Below, one piece after another: positions 25,084 to 33,471 of a stretch of 64,000 nucleotides of DNA. The position numbers and the translations under genes are program-made. Below the pieces are notes generated by a model. The model saw nothing but the letters and a program-made list of their open reading frames with translations. It ran no database searches and had not been told where the DNA came from. This stretch comes from Oscillospiraceae bacterium. GTDB lineage: Bacteria; Bacillota; Clostridia; Oscillospirales; Acutalibacteraceae. The stretch's first letter is position 1, and every line of letters starts with the position of its first letter. The DNA lies in NCBI GenBank assembly GCA_031256825.1, contig JAIRPV010000028.1:1-64000 (forward strand). Reading direction: 5' to 3'.

Positions 25084-26079
25084 TCAGCTTTCCGCCTTCA
25101 GCCGCTCCCGGATCAGCGTTGCCCGGGCCGCGTCCCTGTCCCCCGCCGCTGCGGGGTCAAGGCTCAGTGTAGCAGGCAAAACGTCGGTCATCAGCTGATA
25201 TATGGCGTCCAGCGGCAGTTCCAGCGCGCCGCCGCAAGCGCCCAGCGCCGCAAGCGACAACAGCTGCAGCGCCTCTTTGCTGTCCAGCCGCCGCGCGTAG
25301 CGCAGCAGCCCCAGCGCCCGCCAAACCTTGTTTTCAATCGCCGGATCCTTGAGCAATTCCCGCTGGGCCAGCCGTTCCTGTTCCGCAATCTGCAATGTGA
25401 TGGCTTGCAGGTTTTCCAGCGCCGCCTGCTCCGTAATCCCCAGCGTCACCTGGTTGCTCAGCTGGAACAGCGCGCCCTCCGCGTCGCTGCCCTCGCCGAA
25501 GGCCCCGCGAATGGTCAGCCCCAGTTTCGAAATGCTCTCGGCCAGGCGGCCCACCCGGCCCAGCCGCGCCAGCGCCGGCAAGTGCAGCAAAACGCTGGCC
25601 CGCATGGCCGTGCCCAAATTCGTCGGGCACTGGGTCAAATACCCCAGCTGTTCGCTGAACGCAAAGTTCAGCTTGCGGCTGAACGCCGTGTCCACGCTGT
25701 CGGCCAGCTCCCAGGCTTCCCGCAGCGCCAAACCGGGCGCGTAGGCCTGCAAGCGAATGTGATCTTCCTCGCAAAGCATAACGCTCACGCGGCAGTCTTT
25801 GCGCAATAGCAGCGCGCCGCCCTGATCCCGTTGGGCAAAGGCCGCGCTGCAAAGCCTGCGTTCCGCAAGCGAAACGGCTTTGGCCCGGCTCAGCTCCGCC
25901 ATGTCGATGTATTCCAGTTCCGGCGCAATGGCAAGCGCCGCCGCGTGCGCCGCCTCGCAAACCTTTTGCCGTCCCTTGATATCCAGGCGGGCCGGGAAGG
26001 GGTACTCCGCCAGGTTGCGCGCCAGGCGCACCCGCGTGCTCAGCACAATATCATTTTGATTTTCATACGCTTCCGGCAT
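25084..26079 (-). CDS. mcsB: Protein arginine kinase McsB
   Basis: McsB phosphorylates arginines on damaged proteins and on CtsR, marking them for ClpCP. The 331-residue product has the phosphagen-kinase fold: IVLSTRVRLARNLAEYPFPA, the nucleotide-site arginines, SVMLCEEDHIRLQ, QCPTNLGTAMRASVLLHLPA with the active-site cysteine, and RGAFGEGSDAEGALFQLSNQ. The ATG at 26079 overlaps the end of mcsA by 17 bp, behind AAGGGGG. Confidence 0.95.
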   Translation of the reverse strand: MPEAYENQNDIVLSTRVRLARNLAEYPFPARLDIKGRQKVCEAAHAAALAIAPELEYIDMAELSRAKAVSLAERRLCSAAFAQRDQGGALLLRKDCRVSVMLCEEDHIRLQAYAPGLALREAWELADSVDTAFSRKLNFAFSEQLGYLTQCPTNLGTAMRASVLLHLPALARLGRVGRLAESISKLGLTIRGAFGEGSDAEGALFQLSNQVTLGITEQAALENLQAITLQIAEQERLAQRELLKDPAIENKVWRALGLLRYARRLDSKEALQLLSLAALGACGGALELPLDAIYQLMTDVLPATLSLDPAAAGDRDAARATLIRERLKAES

Positions 26080-26596
26080 CTTCTTCGCCCCCTTCCAGTC
26101 GCTTGATTTCGTCGCGCAGCTGTGCCGCCGCCTCGTAGTTTTCTTCGCGCACAGCCGCCGCAATCTGCTCTTTCAGCGCCTTGAGCCGCTTGGCCTTCTG
26201 GTTGCGCGAAATGGTCTTCGGGTCCGATTCCGGGTTCTTCCCGCTGTGTTCCAGCGAACCGTGCACCCGTTGCAGCGTTGGCTCCAATTGATCATAAAAC
26301 GTGTCGTAACATTGCGCGCAGCCCACGTTCCCGCTCTGGATGATTTCGTGGAGCGAACTGCCGCAAAAGGGGCAGCGCCGGGCAGACGCGGCGGGCAGCG
26401 CCGCGGCGCTTTCCCCTAAAAAGCCGCTGAACAGCCCGCCCAGGTGCAGCCCAAATTCCGGCAGGCTCAGCCCCCCCTCAAACAGCCCGCTGGCCTGCGC
26501 GCAGGCCGCGCAAAGATGGTGCTCTTCCCCCACGCCGTTGATCACCCGCCGGATGTGCGTGGTGGCCTCGCGTTGTTTGCATTGTTCACACAACAT
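26063..26596 (-). CDS. mcsA: McsA, activator of McsB
   Basis: McsA is a small zinc protein that stimulates McsB and helps regulate CtsR. The 177-residue product has CxxC pairs at CEQCKQRE, CAACAQA, CPFCGSS and CAQCYDT, then a C-terminal UVR domain (LKEQIAAAVREENYEAAAQL). The gene order and the motif set are those of the Bacillus operon. Confidence 0.93.
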   Translation of the reverse strand: MLCEQCKQREATTHIRRVINGVGEEHHLCAACAQASGLFEGGLSLPEFGLHLGGLFSGFLGESAAALPAASARRCPFCGSSLHEIIQSGNVGCAQCYDTFYDQLEPTLQRVHGSLEHSGKNPESDPKTISRNQKAKRLKALKEQIAAAVREENYEAAAQLRDEIKRLEGGEEDAGSV

Positions 26597-26643
26597 AGTT
26601 CCTCACTCCTTATCCTTAAGATATGCCGCCTTCGAAACCGTCA

Positions 26644-27099
26644 TCACTCGTGCAGCGCCAACAGCATCTGTTTCCAAATCGCCGCGCGCACGGCGTCCCG
26701 CGTGCCGCCCGGCTGGCAGGGCCGCAGCGCACCGTCGCCGCAGGCGGCCAGCAGCAGCCGCGCCGCCTCTTCACTGATCAAGTCTTGGCCGAGCAGGTTC
26801 AAAGTATGCGCCCGCAGGGTTCCTTCGTCAATCTCGCCGCCAACGCTGTTGATGAGCGCCAGCAGCCTCGCGTCGCGCCCCACATTGACCCGCCGGATGC
26901 GGATATATCCCCCGCCGCCGCGTCTGCTTTCCACAATATAGCCCTGCTCGGGCGGAAAGCGCGAAGTGATCACATAATTGATCTGGCTGGGCACGCAGCC
27001 CAGCTGCTGCGCGAGCAGATTGCGCTGGATTTCCGCGTTCCCGGTTTCTTCCAGCAGCGCGAGAATCGCCGCGGCAATGGTGCTGCTCATACTATTCAC
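26644..27099 (-). CDS. ctsR: Class III heat-shock repressor CtsR
   Basis: CtsR represses clp genes and lets go when heated or when targeted by McsB. The 151-residue product has the winged helix (RNLLAQQLGCVPSQINYVIT) and the beta-wing RGGGGYIRI that reads the DNA minor groove. The GTG at 27099 was chosen because GGAGG is eight bases before it; the ATG three codons later is the alternative. A matching operator lies immediately upstream, indicating autoregulation. Confidence 0.93.
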   Translation of the reverse strand: MNSMSSTIAAAILALLEETGNAEIQRNLLAQQLGCVPSQINYVITSRFPPEQGYIVESRRGGGGYIRIRRVNVGRDARLLALINSVGGEIDEGTLRAHTLNLLGQDLISEEAARLLLAACGDGALRPCQPGGTRDAVRAAIWKQMLLALHE

Positions 27100-27116
27100 A
27101 CGCTCAGCCTCCTGAC

Positions 27117-27133
27117 TTTGACTTACTTTGACC
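27117..27133 (-). promoter_or_regulatory. CtsR operator
   Basis: On the minus strand GGTCAAA-GTA-AGTCAAA is the tandem heptad recognised by CtsR. It lies just downstream of the -10 box, where bound repressor would block transcription. Confidence 0.9.
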
Positions 27134-27143
27134 TTCCGAGGAA

Positions 27144-27172
27144 AGTATATCACATTCTTCCGCGCCTGTCAA
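27144..27172 (-). promoter_or_regulatory. promoter of the ctsR operon
   Basis: On the minus strand TTGACA (27167-27172) and TATACT (27144-27149) are 17 nt apart, directly upstream of the CtsR box. Confidence 0.88.
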
Positions 27173-27187
27173 GGCTTTTTTCTAAAT

Positions 27188-27239
27188 TTTTTTGCTCGTT
27201 TGGTAATTTTTTCTCTTTGATAATTTTTTGCTCGTTTGG
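27188..27239. repeat. 16-nt direct repeat in an AT-rich intergenic stretch
   Basis: TTTTTTGCTCGTTTGG occurs at 27188-27203 and 27224-27239, with a third TAATTTTTT-like piece between. The region 27173-27454 separates divergent genes and shows no other gene. It has a TATAAT-like box near 27416-27421 that may serve the next gene but lacks a clear -35. Confidence 0.6.
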
Positions 27240-27454
27240 CGCGGTAAAGCACCGCCCGCGCGGCAGCGCAAAGCGAAGCTGCCTTCTGATTTTCTGCGCC
27301 CCCGCGCCGTTTGTCTGCGCCAATCCCTTTTGACCCAAAAATCCGGTACTTTTTCTCCCCCGCCCGCATACAATGCAATAGATAGATCAATAAATTTAAA
27401 TACAGGTTTTTTCATTATAATATATCTGCATTGTGATTCGAAGGAGAGGGTTCC

Positions 27455-28021
27455 ATGGACACCAGAAAGCCAGCCGGCGTCAGCTGCCAAAATTGCCCCA
27501 GGGGGGGAATCAATCTGTTGGGCGGCTTTACAACATTGCAGCCCCGGCCAAACCCCGCGCGCAACGCGCCGCAGCCGGCCGCCCGCCCGGCCCAAACCCC
27601 CGCCGCCCCCGCCGTTGCGCCGCCAACGCCCGAAGTTACTTATACCCGCGCGCATCTTTCCGCCTACGCAAAAGAGTTCCGCGCGGAAGCCAAAGAAGGC
27701 CGGGCGCTCCTGCCGCTGGAACTACAGCGCGCCGAGGGCAAGTTCACCACGAGCGGCAACATAGCGAAGGTACCCGAAGATGGCTATTACATCCTCCTCT
27801 GGGAGTGTTCCGTCGCCGAAAGCGAAGGCGGCGCGGCGCTCCAGCTGGGGATCAACGGCAACGATGTGACATTGTCACACCAGCTGAACCCCGGTTATGA
27901 GTCCGGGCAGCAGATCACCTGGCTCAACGCGGGCGACCAAATCGGCCTGTGGCTGACCGGCCCGGAGCAGGCCGCCGCCTCTTTCGCCAGTGCCGCGCTA
28001 ACCACCATCCGTCTGGGCTGA
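27455..28021 (+). CDS. Small protein with predicted C1q/TNF-like jelly-roll domain
   Basis: The 188-residue product has a Cys/Gly-containing start (CQNCPRGGINLLGGF) and a proline/alanine-rich linker (residues about 28-60). A beta-rich domain of about 125 residues follows, with FTTSGNIAKVPEDGYYILLW, LQLGINGNDVTLS and ITWLNAGDQIGLWL. The order 'strand, VPEDGYY, strand, GDxIxL' resembles the C1q/TNF-like trimer domains of spore-surface proteins such as BclA. There is no signal peptide. A spore-coat or exosporium-like role is an inference from fold and proline linker only. It is monocistronic, with AAGGAGAGG before the ATG and a terminator at 28088-28122. Confidence 0.6.
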   Translation: MDTRKPAGVSCQNCPRGGINLLGGFTTLQPRPNPARNAPQPAARPAQTPAAPAVAPPTPEVTYTRAHLSAYAKEFRAEAKEGRALLPLELQRAEGKFTTSGNIAKVPEDGYYILLWECSVAESEGGAALQLGINGNDVTLSHQLNPGYESGQQITWLNAGDQIGLWLTGPEQAAASFASAALTTIRLG

Positions 28022-28087
28022 CGGAACAAACAAAGCGGGCCGCGCCCGCAACATAATCGCGATCCCTCATTCATACCAGGACGTTGC

Positions 28088-28122
28088 GGGGCAGGGGTTT
28101 CCTCTGCCCCTGATATTTTTTT
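28088..28122 (+). terminator. intrinsic terminator
   Basis: GGGGCAG (28088-28094) pairs with CTGCCCC (28104-28110), followed by TGATATTTTTTT. Confidence 0.8.
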
Positions 28123-28132
28123 GCCCGCCCCC

Positions 28133-28161
28133 TTGCCAAGCGGCAAAAAATCCTGTATACT
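28133..28161 (+). promoter_or_regulatory. promoter of the Gfo/Idh/MocA gene
   Basis: TTGCCA (28133-28138) and TATACT (28156-28161) are 17 nt apart, 27 bp before the start codon. Confidence 0.75.
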
Positions 28162-28188
28162 ATATCCATCCACCCCGGAGGAGGCCTG

Positions 28189-29166
28189 ATGATGATATCT
28201 GTTGGAATGATGGGCAAGTGGCATGTGCACGCGCCGAGCTATGCCGCGCAGCTGCAAACCATCCCGGGCGCGCGCATTGCGGCGGTCTGGGATGACGATG
28301 CGGCGCGCGGCGCGGCTTGGGCAAACGAACTGAATACGCCGTTTTACGAAGATACCGGGGCTTTTTTGGCTTCCGGCATTGACGCTGTCGTCTGCTGCGC
28401 CGCAACAACGGCCCATCCGCAGCTGCTCACGCAGGCCGCCCGCGCCGGAAAACATATCTTTACCGAAAAATTGCTGGCGGCAAATACCCGCGGCGCGGAA
28501 GAAATCGCTGCGGCAGTGCGCGAAAGCGGCGTAACCTTCGCCATTTCGCTGCCGTGCAAAGGGGATCCCGCCGTGCGGTACGCGGCCAATTTGATCGCCA
28601 AAGGCGCCCTGGGCCGCGTGAGCGCCGCGCGCTTCCGCCGCAGCCACAGCGGCCTCAGCGCCGCCTGGCTGCCGGAGGGCTGGTGCGATCCGGCGCTGGC
28701 CGGCGGCGGCGCGCTGATGGATCTGGGTGCGCACCCGGTCTATGTGCTCGCCGGCCTCTTTGGCGCGCCCATCCGCCTGACGGCCATGATGACAAACCTC
28801 TGCGGCAGCCCCTCCGACGAAAACACCATTGTTCTGGCAGAATTTGCCAGCGGCATTCTGGGCACAATGGAAACGGCGTTCGTCACCGAAGGCGTGCCCG
28901 ATCTGCTGGAAATCTATGGGACGGAAGGCTCTATGTTCGCAAGGGGCGGCGAAATAACGCTTTCGCTGCGCGCGCAGGGCGGCCGCCCGCAGGCTGTAAC
29001 GGAGCTTCCTGCGCCCGCGCCCGCGCCGCTGGCGCAGTTTATCGCGGCCTGCGAAGCCGGGTTGCCCGCCCCGGCAGGCCTTGGGCTGGAGGATGCGCTG
29101 ATGATGACCCGCATCGTGGAAGCGGCCTATCAGGCTGCGGGCGCGTGTCATTTTACAGCTTGTTAA
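28189..29166 (+). CDS. Gfo/Idh/MocA-family oxidoreductase
   Basis: These enzymes use NAD(P) to oxidise or reduce sugars, inositols and related compounds. The 325-residue product has an N-terminal Rossmann part (SVGMMGKWHVHAPSYAAQL, IDAVVCCAATTAHPQLL) and the family lysine motif GKHIFTEKLLA. The C-terminal half contains the substrate-site GGGALMDLGAHPVYVLAGLF. The nucleotide loop (GMMGKWH) differs from the usual GxGxxG, so cofactor binding may be atypical. GGAGGAGG precedes the start. The substrate is unknown. Confidence 0.85.
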   Translation: MMISVGMMGKWHVHAPSYAAQLQTIPGARIAAVWDDDAARGAAWANELNTPFYEDTGAFLASGIDAVVCCAATTAHPQLLTQAARAGKHIFTEKLLAANTRGAEEIAAAVRESGVTFAISLPCKGDPAVRYAANLIAKGALGRVSAARFRRSHSGLSAAWLPEGWCDPALAGGGALMDLGAHPVYVLAGLFGAPIRLTAMMTNLCGSPSDENTIVLAEFASGILGTMETAFVTEGVPDLLEIYGTEGSMFARGGEITLSLRAQGGRPQAVTELPAPAPAPLAQFIAACEAGLPAPAGLGLEDALMMTRIVEAAYQAAGACHFTAC

Positions 29167-29188
29167 CCAATCCCCCGCAAGCATATGG

Positions 29189-29228
29189 TATAATAGGCAC
29201 AAGGCCTGTGGCGAGATGTGATTTTGCG
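29189..29228 (+). repeat. 40-nt dispersed module beginning with TATAATA, copy B
   Basis: Matches 20766-20805 over 40 nt with about eight differences. It lies 230 bp before the substrate-binding lipoprotein gene. The remaining leader (29229-29460) holds three copies of ATTTCGGAAT (near 29252, 29310 and 29318) and no gene. Confidence 0.5.
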
Positions 29229-29460
29229 GCGCAATTTTACGATAGTTCGAAATTTCGGAATGGCGAACCGGTTTTTGACCCCTTTTCAGAGCTAAAATCC
29301 AGTATTTCGGAATTTCGGAATCTTGCAAAAAGCGATCGGTTCCGCGCACAGGCGCGCGATGTTCGCGCAGCATGTTCACATGACAAATCATCACAGCACG
29401 CGGGATATCATAGACCGTATGTTCTGCCCAACATCAAATGTCTCCAATTGAGGTAGCCCA

Positions 29461-30444
29461 ATGAAACGCATCGCCGCCCTCTGGATGAGCGTTGTTGTGC
29501 TCGTTGCCGCGTGCGTTGGCTGCGCGCCAGAGCAAAAGCTGACGCGCATCGCTATCGTCAGCATTTCAAAGCATCCGGCGTTTCTCGCGCTGGAGAGCGC
29601 CGTCACAGCGCAGCTGAGCAAATTGGGATACCAAAACAGCCAAACCGCGCGCGTGGAGTGCTATTCTGCGGAAAACCAGCCCGCAAAAGCGGGGCAAATC
29701 ATAAAAAAGCTGGCCGCCGAACAGGCCGATCTGGTCATCGCCGTCTCTTCGCCCGTGGCCATGGCCGCGCTGAAGTATGTCAACGACGTCAGGCTCATGT
29801 TTGCCGCAGTCACGGATCCTCTTTCCGCCGGGCTTTGCACCAACACCCAGCGGCCCGACAAAAATTTCACCGGCACTTCCGACTATGTCCCCGTAGAGCG
29901 CATTCTGGATCTGATCCTTCATATGCTGCCGGAATCCAGGCGGCTGGGGCTGCTTTATAACCCAACAGAACGGGGTTCCGCCGTCAATATGGCGGATACG
30001 CGCGCTTACTGCCGCACCCATGATCTGGAATTTGAAGAGGCCGCCGTCTCCAACCCCGGCGAAGCCGAGGAGGCCGCCGGAACTCTTTTGGACTGCGACG
30101 CGATTTTTATCCCCGCCGACAGCACCGTCGCTGCCGCCATGCCTGCGGTTGCGCGGCTTTGCGTAAAGGCCAAACTGCCCTGTTTTGTGGGCACGGCGCC
30201 GTTTGTAACGGAAGGCGCCCTGGCCGGGATCAGCGTGGACTTCAACGAACTGGCCCGCGAAACGGCTGTCATTGCCGATAAGCTGCTGCGCGGCGCGCCT
30301 GCGGCCAGTATCCCCGTTATGCAATTGAACAACTATCAAACTTATGTAAACATGGACACCGCCCGGGCTCTTGGGATCGTGTTTTCCGACGCGTTTTTGA
30401 AAGAGGCCACAACGGTAACTACAAAAGGAGGCGCCCTTCTATGA
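29461..30444 (+). CDS. ABC transporter substrate-binding lipoprotein (TrpX/ABC_sub_bind type)
   Basis: The 327-residue product has a lipoprotein signal (MKRIAALWMSVVVLVAAC, acylated Cys18). The binding-protein fold continues with RIAIVSISKHPAFLALES, ADLVIAVSSPVAMAAL, FTGTSDYVPVERILDLIL, SRRLGLLYNPTERGSAVNM and FIPADSTVAAAMPAV. This pattern belongs to the family whose members bind aromatic amino acids or similar small ligands. No permease or ATPase gene is adjacent. Instead the stop overlaps the galM start (ATGA), an unusual pairing that may point to a sugar-related ligand. Confidence 0.82.
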   Translation: MKRIAALWMSVVVLVAACVGCAPEQKLTRIAIVSISKHPAFLALESAVTAQLSKLGYQNSQTARVECYSAENQPAKAGQIIKKLAAEQADLVIAVSSPVAMAALKYVNDVRLMFAAVTDPLSAGLCTNTQRPDKNFTGTSDYVPVERILDLILHMLPESRRLGLLYNPTERGSAVNMADTRAYCRTHDLEFEEAAVSNPGEAEEAAGTLLDCDAIFIPADSTVAAAMPAVARLCVKAKLPCFVGTAPFVTEGALAGISVDFNELARETAVIADKLLRGAPAASIPVMQLNNYQTYVNMDTARALGIVFSDAFLKEATTVTTKGGALL

Positions 30445-31400
30445 CCCAACAGCATTACGCGCGGCATCCCGGCGGCCGCGACGTGGCGGCCTACACCCTT
30501 GATAACGGCCAAATCAAAGCAACGATATTGACCTACGGCGCAACGCTCGACGCGCTGTATGCGCCCGACAGGGCCGGAAAACGCGAAAATATTTTGATGA
30601 CCTTCCAAAGCCTGGAAGATCGCATGGCTCACTCGGCCTATCAGGGCGAAACCGTTGGCCGCTATTGCAACCGCATCGCCGGGGCGGCGTTCACGCTCGA
30701 CGGCAGGGAGCACCGCGTGACTTCGCATCCGGAAGGAAGCTATTGCCTGCACGGCAACGGCGAGTTCAGCCACGCGGTTTGGGACACGGAGGAAGCCACG
30801 GATGATTTCGTCGCCCTGACCTATCTCAGCCCCGCCGGGAGCGAAGGCTTCCCCGGAACCATACGCGCGCGGGCCTGTTACCGTTTGGCGGGCGGCGCGC
30901 TCACGGTTACCTATACCGCCATCAGCGACGAAAACACGGTCATCGGCATGACCAACCACGCCTATTTTAACCTGACCGGCAATTTCGCAACAGAAGTGCT
31001 TTCCCACGAACTGATGCTGAACGCCGGGTATTATCTGCCCATCAGCGCGGATACGCTGATTCCAACGGGCGAAATCGCGCCCGTTGCGGGCACAGCGTTC
31101 GATTTCCGCGCCGCGCGGCCCATTGCGCGGGAATATGACCACAACTTTTGCCTGACGGGCGTTGGCCCCGCCGCCCGCGTCTATGAGCCCCAATCGGGCC
31201 GGCTGCTGGAGATCGGCACCAATCAGCCCGGCGTGCAGCTCTATACGGGCAACAGCCTGGCGCGCAAACACACCGGCTTTTGCCTGGAAACCCAGCCCTG
31301 GCCCGACAGCCCAAACCGCGCCTGGCCCGGCTCCAGCGGGCTGCTGCGCGCCGGAGAAGAATACCGGGCGGAAACCACCTTTGCGTTTTCAGCCCGCTGA
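30441..31400 (+). CDS. galM: Aldose 1-epimerase (mutarotase)
   Basis: Interconverts alpha and beta anomers of aldoses such as galactose. The 319-residue product has the GalM fold with GRYCNRIAGAAFTLDG, LHGNGEFSHAVWD, the catalytic histidine in GMTNHAYFNLTG and the catalytic glutamate in GFCLETQPWPDSPN. Length is slightly below the usual 340. It is translationally coupled to the lipoprotein gene and followed by a strong terminator. Confidence 0.93.
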   Translation: MTQQHYARHPGGRDVAAYTLDNGQIKATILTYGATLDALYAPDRAGKRENILMTFQSLEDRMAHSAYQGETVGRYCNRIAGAAFTLDGREHRVTSHPEGSYCLHGNGEFSHAVWDTEEATDDFVALTYLSPAGSEGFPGTIRARACYRLAGGALTVTYTAISDENTVIGMTNHAYFNLTGNFATEVLSHELMLNAGYYLPISADTLIPTGEIAPVAGTAFDFRAARPIAREYDHNFCLTGVGPAARVYEPQSGRLLEIGTNQPGVQLYTGNSLARKHTGFCLETQPWPDSPNRAWPGSSGLLRAGEEYRAETTFAFSAR

Positions 31401-31435
31401 ATACACAAGTTCTTTCAACGAAACGATCCCACGCA

Positions 31436-31475
31436 CAAGGGGCGCGATTCCTCGCGCCCCTTGCTGATTTTGTTT
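31436..31475. terminator. intrinsic terminator after galM
   Basis: CAAGGGGCGCG (31436-31446) pairs perfectly with CGCGCCCCTTG (31453-31463), followed by a T-rich tail. It can also stop the convergent gene at 31487. Confidence 0.8.
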
Positions 31476-31486
31476 TGGTTCCCCCT

Positions 31487-32272
31487 TCAGTCCGCCGCCC
31501 GCTGCCAGCTGAGCGCGACCGTTTTCCCCAAGCGGTAGTATCGATCCGGCGAATCCGCGCCGGGGGTTGGGCTGCCGTGCTGAAAGCTTTTTTCGGCCAG
31601 GCACCGCGCAAACAGCTGCGCCATCGCGGTGTTGTTGAACTCCAGCTTTGCCACCATACTCACGTGCACGCGCGGTTTGATCAAAAACCACTCGAGTACC
31701 CCCGGCTGGAAGCCGGTGCACCACCAGTATTTTTCGAAAGGCCGGGTAAAGAGGAGTTTGCCGTTGTGATAGATGCTCATCTCCATTTTGACCCAGTCCT
31801 CTTCCACGGCGGAAAAATAATGCCGCAGCGGAAAATGTTCCGATTTGTTATAGACGCCAATTTCGCCGCCAATGGCCAGACAAACCCCATACGAGCCTTT
31901 CCAGAGCTGCACCAGCCAATCTTTTCCGCCGTAGTTGAACTTGCAGCGAATGGTATCCACATAGCAATTGGCCACAAAGTCGAACGTGTCGTAAACCTGA
32001 TTGAAGCCAAAGAGCCACTGGAAGGCATACTTGCTGTTATAGATATAATTGCCCCAGGGGTTGTAATGATATTGCAGAAAGCCGATGTTTTTGAACGCCG
32101 CGTCGGCCGCTTGGACAATGCGCGCCTGCGGGCCGCCCTCTTGCGGTTCCACAACCCGCTCTTTCAGCGCGCCGTAAGCGGCGCCCGCCGCCGCCGTTGG
32201 GATCGGCAAGCCCAGGAGCGCCAGCGCCGCCGCAGCCGCAAGGCCCCGGCGAACCAAATATTTGAGTTTCAT
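31487..32272 (-). CDS. Secreted DUF4474-family protein
   Basis: The 261-residue product has a signal peptide (residues 1-30, basic start, then AAAAALALLGLPIPTAAAG). A domain resembling DUF4474 follows: NIGFLQYHYNPWGNYIYNSK, FQWLFGFNQVYD, CKFNYGGKDWLVQLWKGSYG and GGEIGVYNKSE. It is rich in tyrosine and tryptophan. The family is widespread in Clostridia and its function is unknown. The second ATG was chosen because GGGAGGA lies six bases before it. A long inverted repeat in the leader (32303-32351) may affect expression. Confidence 0.75.
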   Translation of the reverse strand: MKLKYLVRRGLAAAAALALLGLPIPTAAAGAAYGALKERVVEPQEGGPQARIVQAADAAFKNIGFLQYHYNPWGNYIYNSKYAFQWLFGFNQVYDTFDFVANCYVDTIRCKFNYGGKDWLVQLWKGSYGVCLAIGGEIGVYNKSEHFPLRHYFSAVEEDWVKMEMSIYHNGKLLFTRPFEKYWWCTGFQPGVLEWFLIKPRVHVSMVAKLEFNNTAMAQLFARCLAEKSFQHGSPTPGADSPDRYYRLGKTVALSWQRAAD

Positions 32273-32302
32273 AAGCATTCCTCCCTGTCGTCTGCATGTT
32301 AA

Positions 32303-32351
32303 AACCCGTATTCACACGAGAACGCACCATTCAATTCTGTGAATACAGGTT
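32303..32351 (-). repeat. 14-bp inverted repeat in the leader of the DUF4474 gene
   Basis: AACCCGTATTCACA (32303-32316) and TGTGAATACAGGTT (32338-32351) pair over 14 bp with a single G-U, around 21 nt. It begins 31 bp before the start codon, so it may be an operator palindrome or an mRNA hairpin. The rest of 32352-32485 shows no gene. Confidence 0.6.
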
Positions 32352-32485
32352 CTTAGCCATAATAACAGTTTACGCAAACGGACAAAAAGGGGTGATTGTC
32401 AGCCAAAGAAAAAGCAGACCGCCTTCCGGCGGCCCACGCTTTTGTTTTGGCGCTTTTTTGGGGAACTTTGGGGGACACAAACACA

Positions 32486-32511
32486 GCGGGCGATCAGAGG
32501 CGATCGCCCGC
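32486..32511 (-). terminator. hairpin downstream of the S1-domain gene
   Basis: GCGGGCGATC (32486-32495) pairs with GATCGCCCGC (32502-32511). The tail on the minus strand (TGTGTTTGTG) is only moderately T-rich, so termination is plausible but not certain. Confidence 0.5.
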
Positions 32512-32547
32512 GCCAAAATGCCATCCTTGCGAAGAAACATATCTTCG

Positions 32548-33471
32548 TCAGAAAATCGTTTCTGTTACCCGCTCGCAGCCGGCGGGCGAATAGACCCAGC
32601 GATCGATGTGATCGCCCTGCACGAAGTAGTTCAGCGGCTTCACCGGGTAATCCGCAGGGAAAGAATCGACGATGATGAGCTTGATCTTCATGCGCTCGGG
32701 CAAAATGCTCTTAATATAAACAGAAGCATGGTAGCCGTCGGCCACATCTTCGCTGAACTCGGCCAGGCCGGCCAAGTTTGGCGTCAGTTCCACAAACACG
32801 CCGTATTTTTCCACCGAGCGCACAATGCCCGGCACCGTTTCGCCCGGGGCAAACAGATCGGCATTTTCTTGCCACGTGCCCAGCAGTTCTTTGTGCGAAA
32901 GCAGCAGGCGGCCTTGTTCGTCGCGGCCTTTCACCACAGCGCGGATCATTTGCCCGGCAACAAAGCGCGCGTTGGGATGCGGAATCCGGCTGACGGAGAT
33001 CGCGTCGATGGGCAGCAACGCGCTCACGCCCGCGCCGACGTCGGCGAAGACGCCAAAGTTTTCCATATGGCTGACCCGCGCGTCGATGATATCGCCCGGC
33101 CGCAGCTGGTTGATATAGTGTTCCGTGCATTCGCGCTGCACGCTGACGCGGCTGAGCAGGGCGACAGCGCTGCCGCTGGCATTGACGTCGAAGCCGGTCA
33201 CGCGCACCATAACGGGCTTGTTGACACGGGAGATCAGAGCGATATCGCGCACCTCACCTTCGGCAATGCCCATTGCGCCCTCCGTGCGCGGCACAATCCC
33301 CTGCATGGCGCCCAAATCCACGTGCAGGTTATGTTCGTTGTCGCACAGCAGCACGCGCCCTTCCAGGATTGCCCCGGACGCAAACGCTTCCCGGATCCCG
33401 GCCTGCGACGAAAGATAGCGCAGATTTTCAGGTGTACTCAACAGCTGCCCCTCTGGTGAAAAGCGGTACAT
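32548..33471 (-). CDS. S1 RNA-binding domain protein (RpsA-like)
   Basis: The 307-residue product contains about three S1/OB-fold repeats. The first (residues 30-95) has GAILEGRVLLCDNEHNLHVD. The second (about 118-185) has PGDIIDARVSHMENFGVFAD then GVSALLPIDAIS. The third (about 198-265) has PGETVPGIVRSVEKYGVFVE. It ends with a 45-residue basic/aromatic tail. It resembles the shortened S1-like proteins of Firmicutes that bind mRNA or act in sporulation and stress, not the six-domain ribosomal S1. The ATG at 33471 has AAAGGA nine bases before it; another ATG three codons upstream overlaps that site. Confidence 0.8.
   Translation of the reverse strand: MYRFSPEGQLLSTPENLRYLSSQAGIREAFASGAILEGRVLLCDNEHNLHVDLGAMQGIVPRTEGAMGIAEGEVRDIALISRVNKPVMVRVTGFDVNASGSAVALLSRVSVQRECTEHYINQLRPGDIIDARVSHMENFGVFADVGAGVSALLPIDAISVSRIPHPNARFVAGQMIRAVVKGRDEQGRLLLSHKELLGTWQENADLFAPGETVPGIVRSVEKYGVFVELTPNLAGLAEFSEDVADGYHASVYIKSILPERMKIKLIIVDSFPADYPVKPLNYFVQGDHIDRWVYSPAGCERVTETIF

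Noticed and set aside
29229..29460. Possible riboswitch before the substrate-binding lipoprotein
   Set aside because: No conserved riboswitch core or terminator could be found; only short ATTTCGGAAT repeats are visible.
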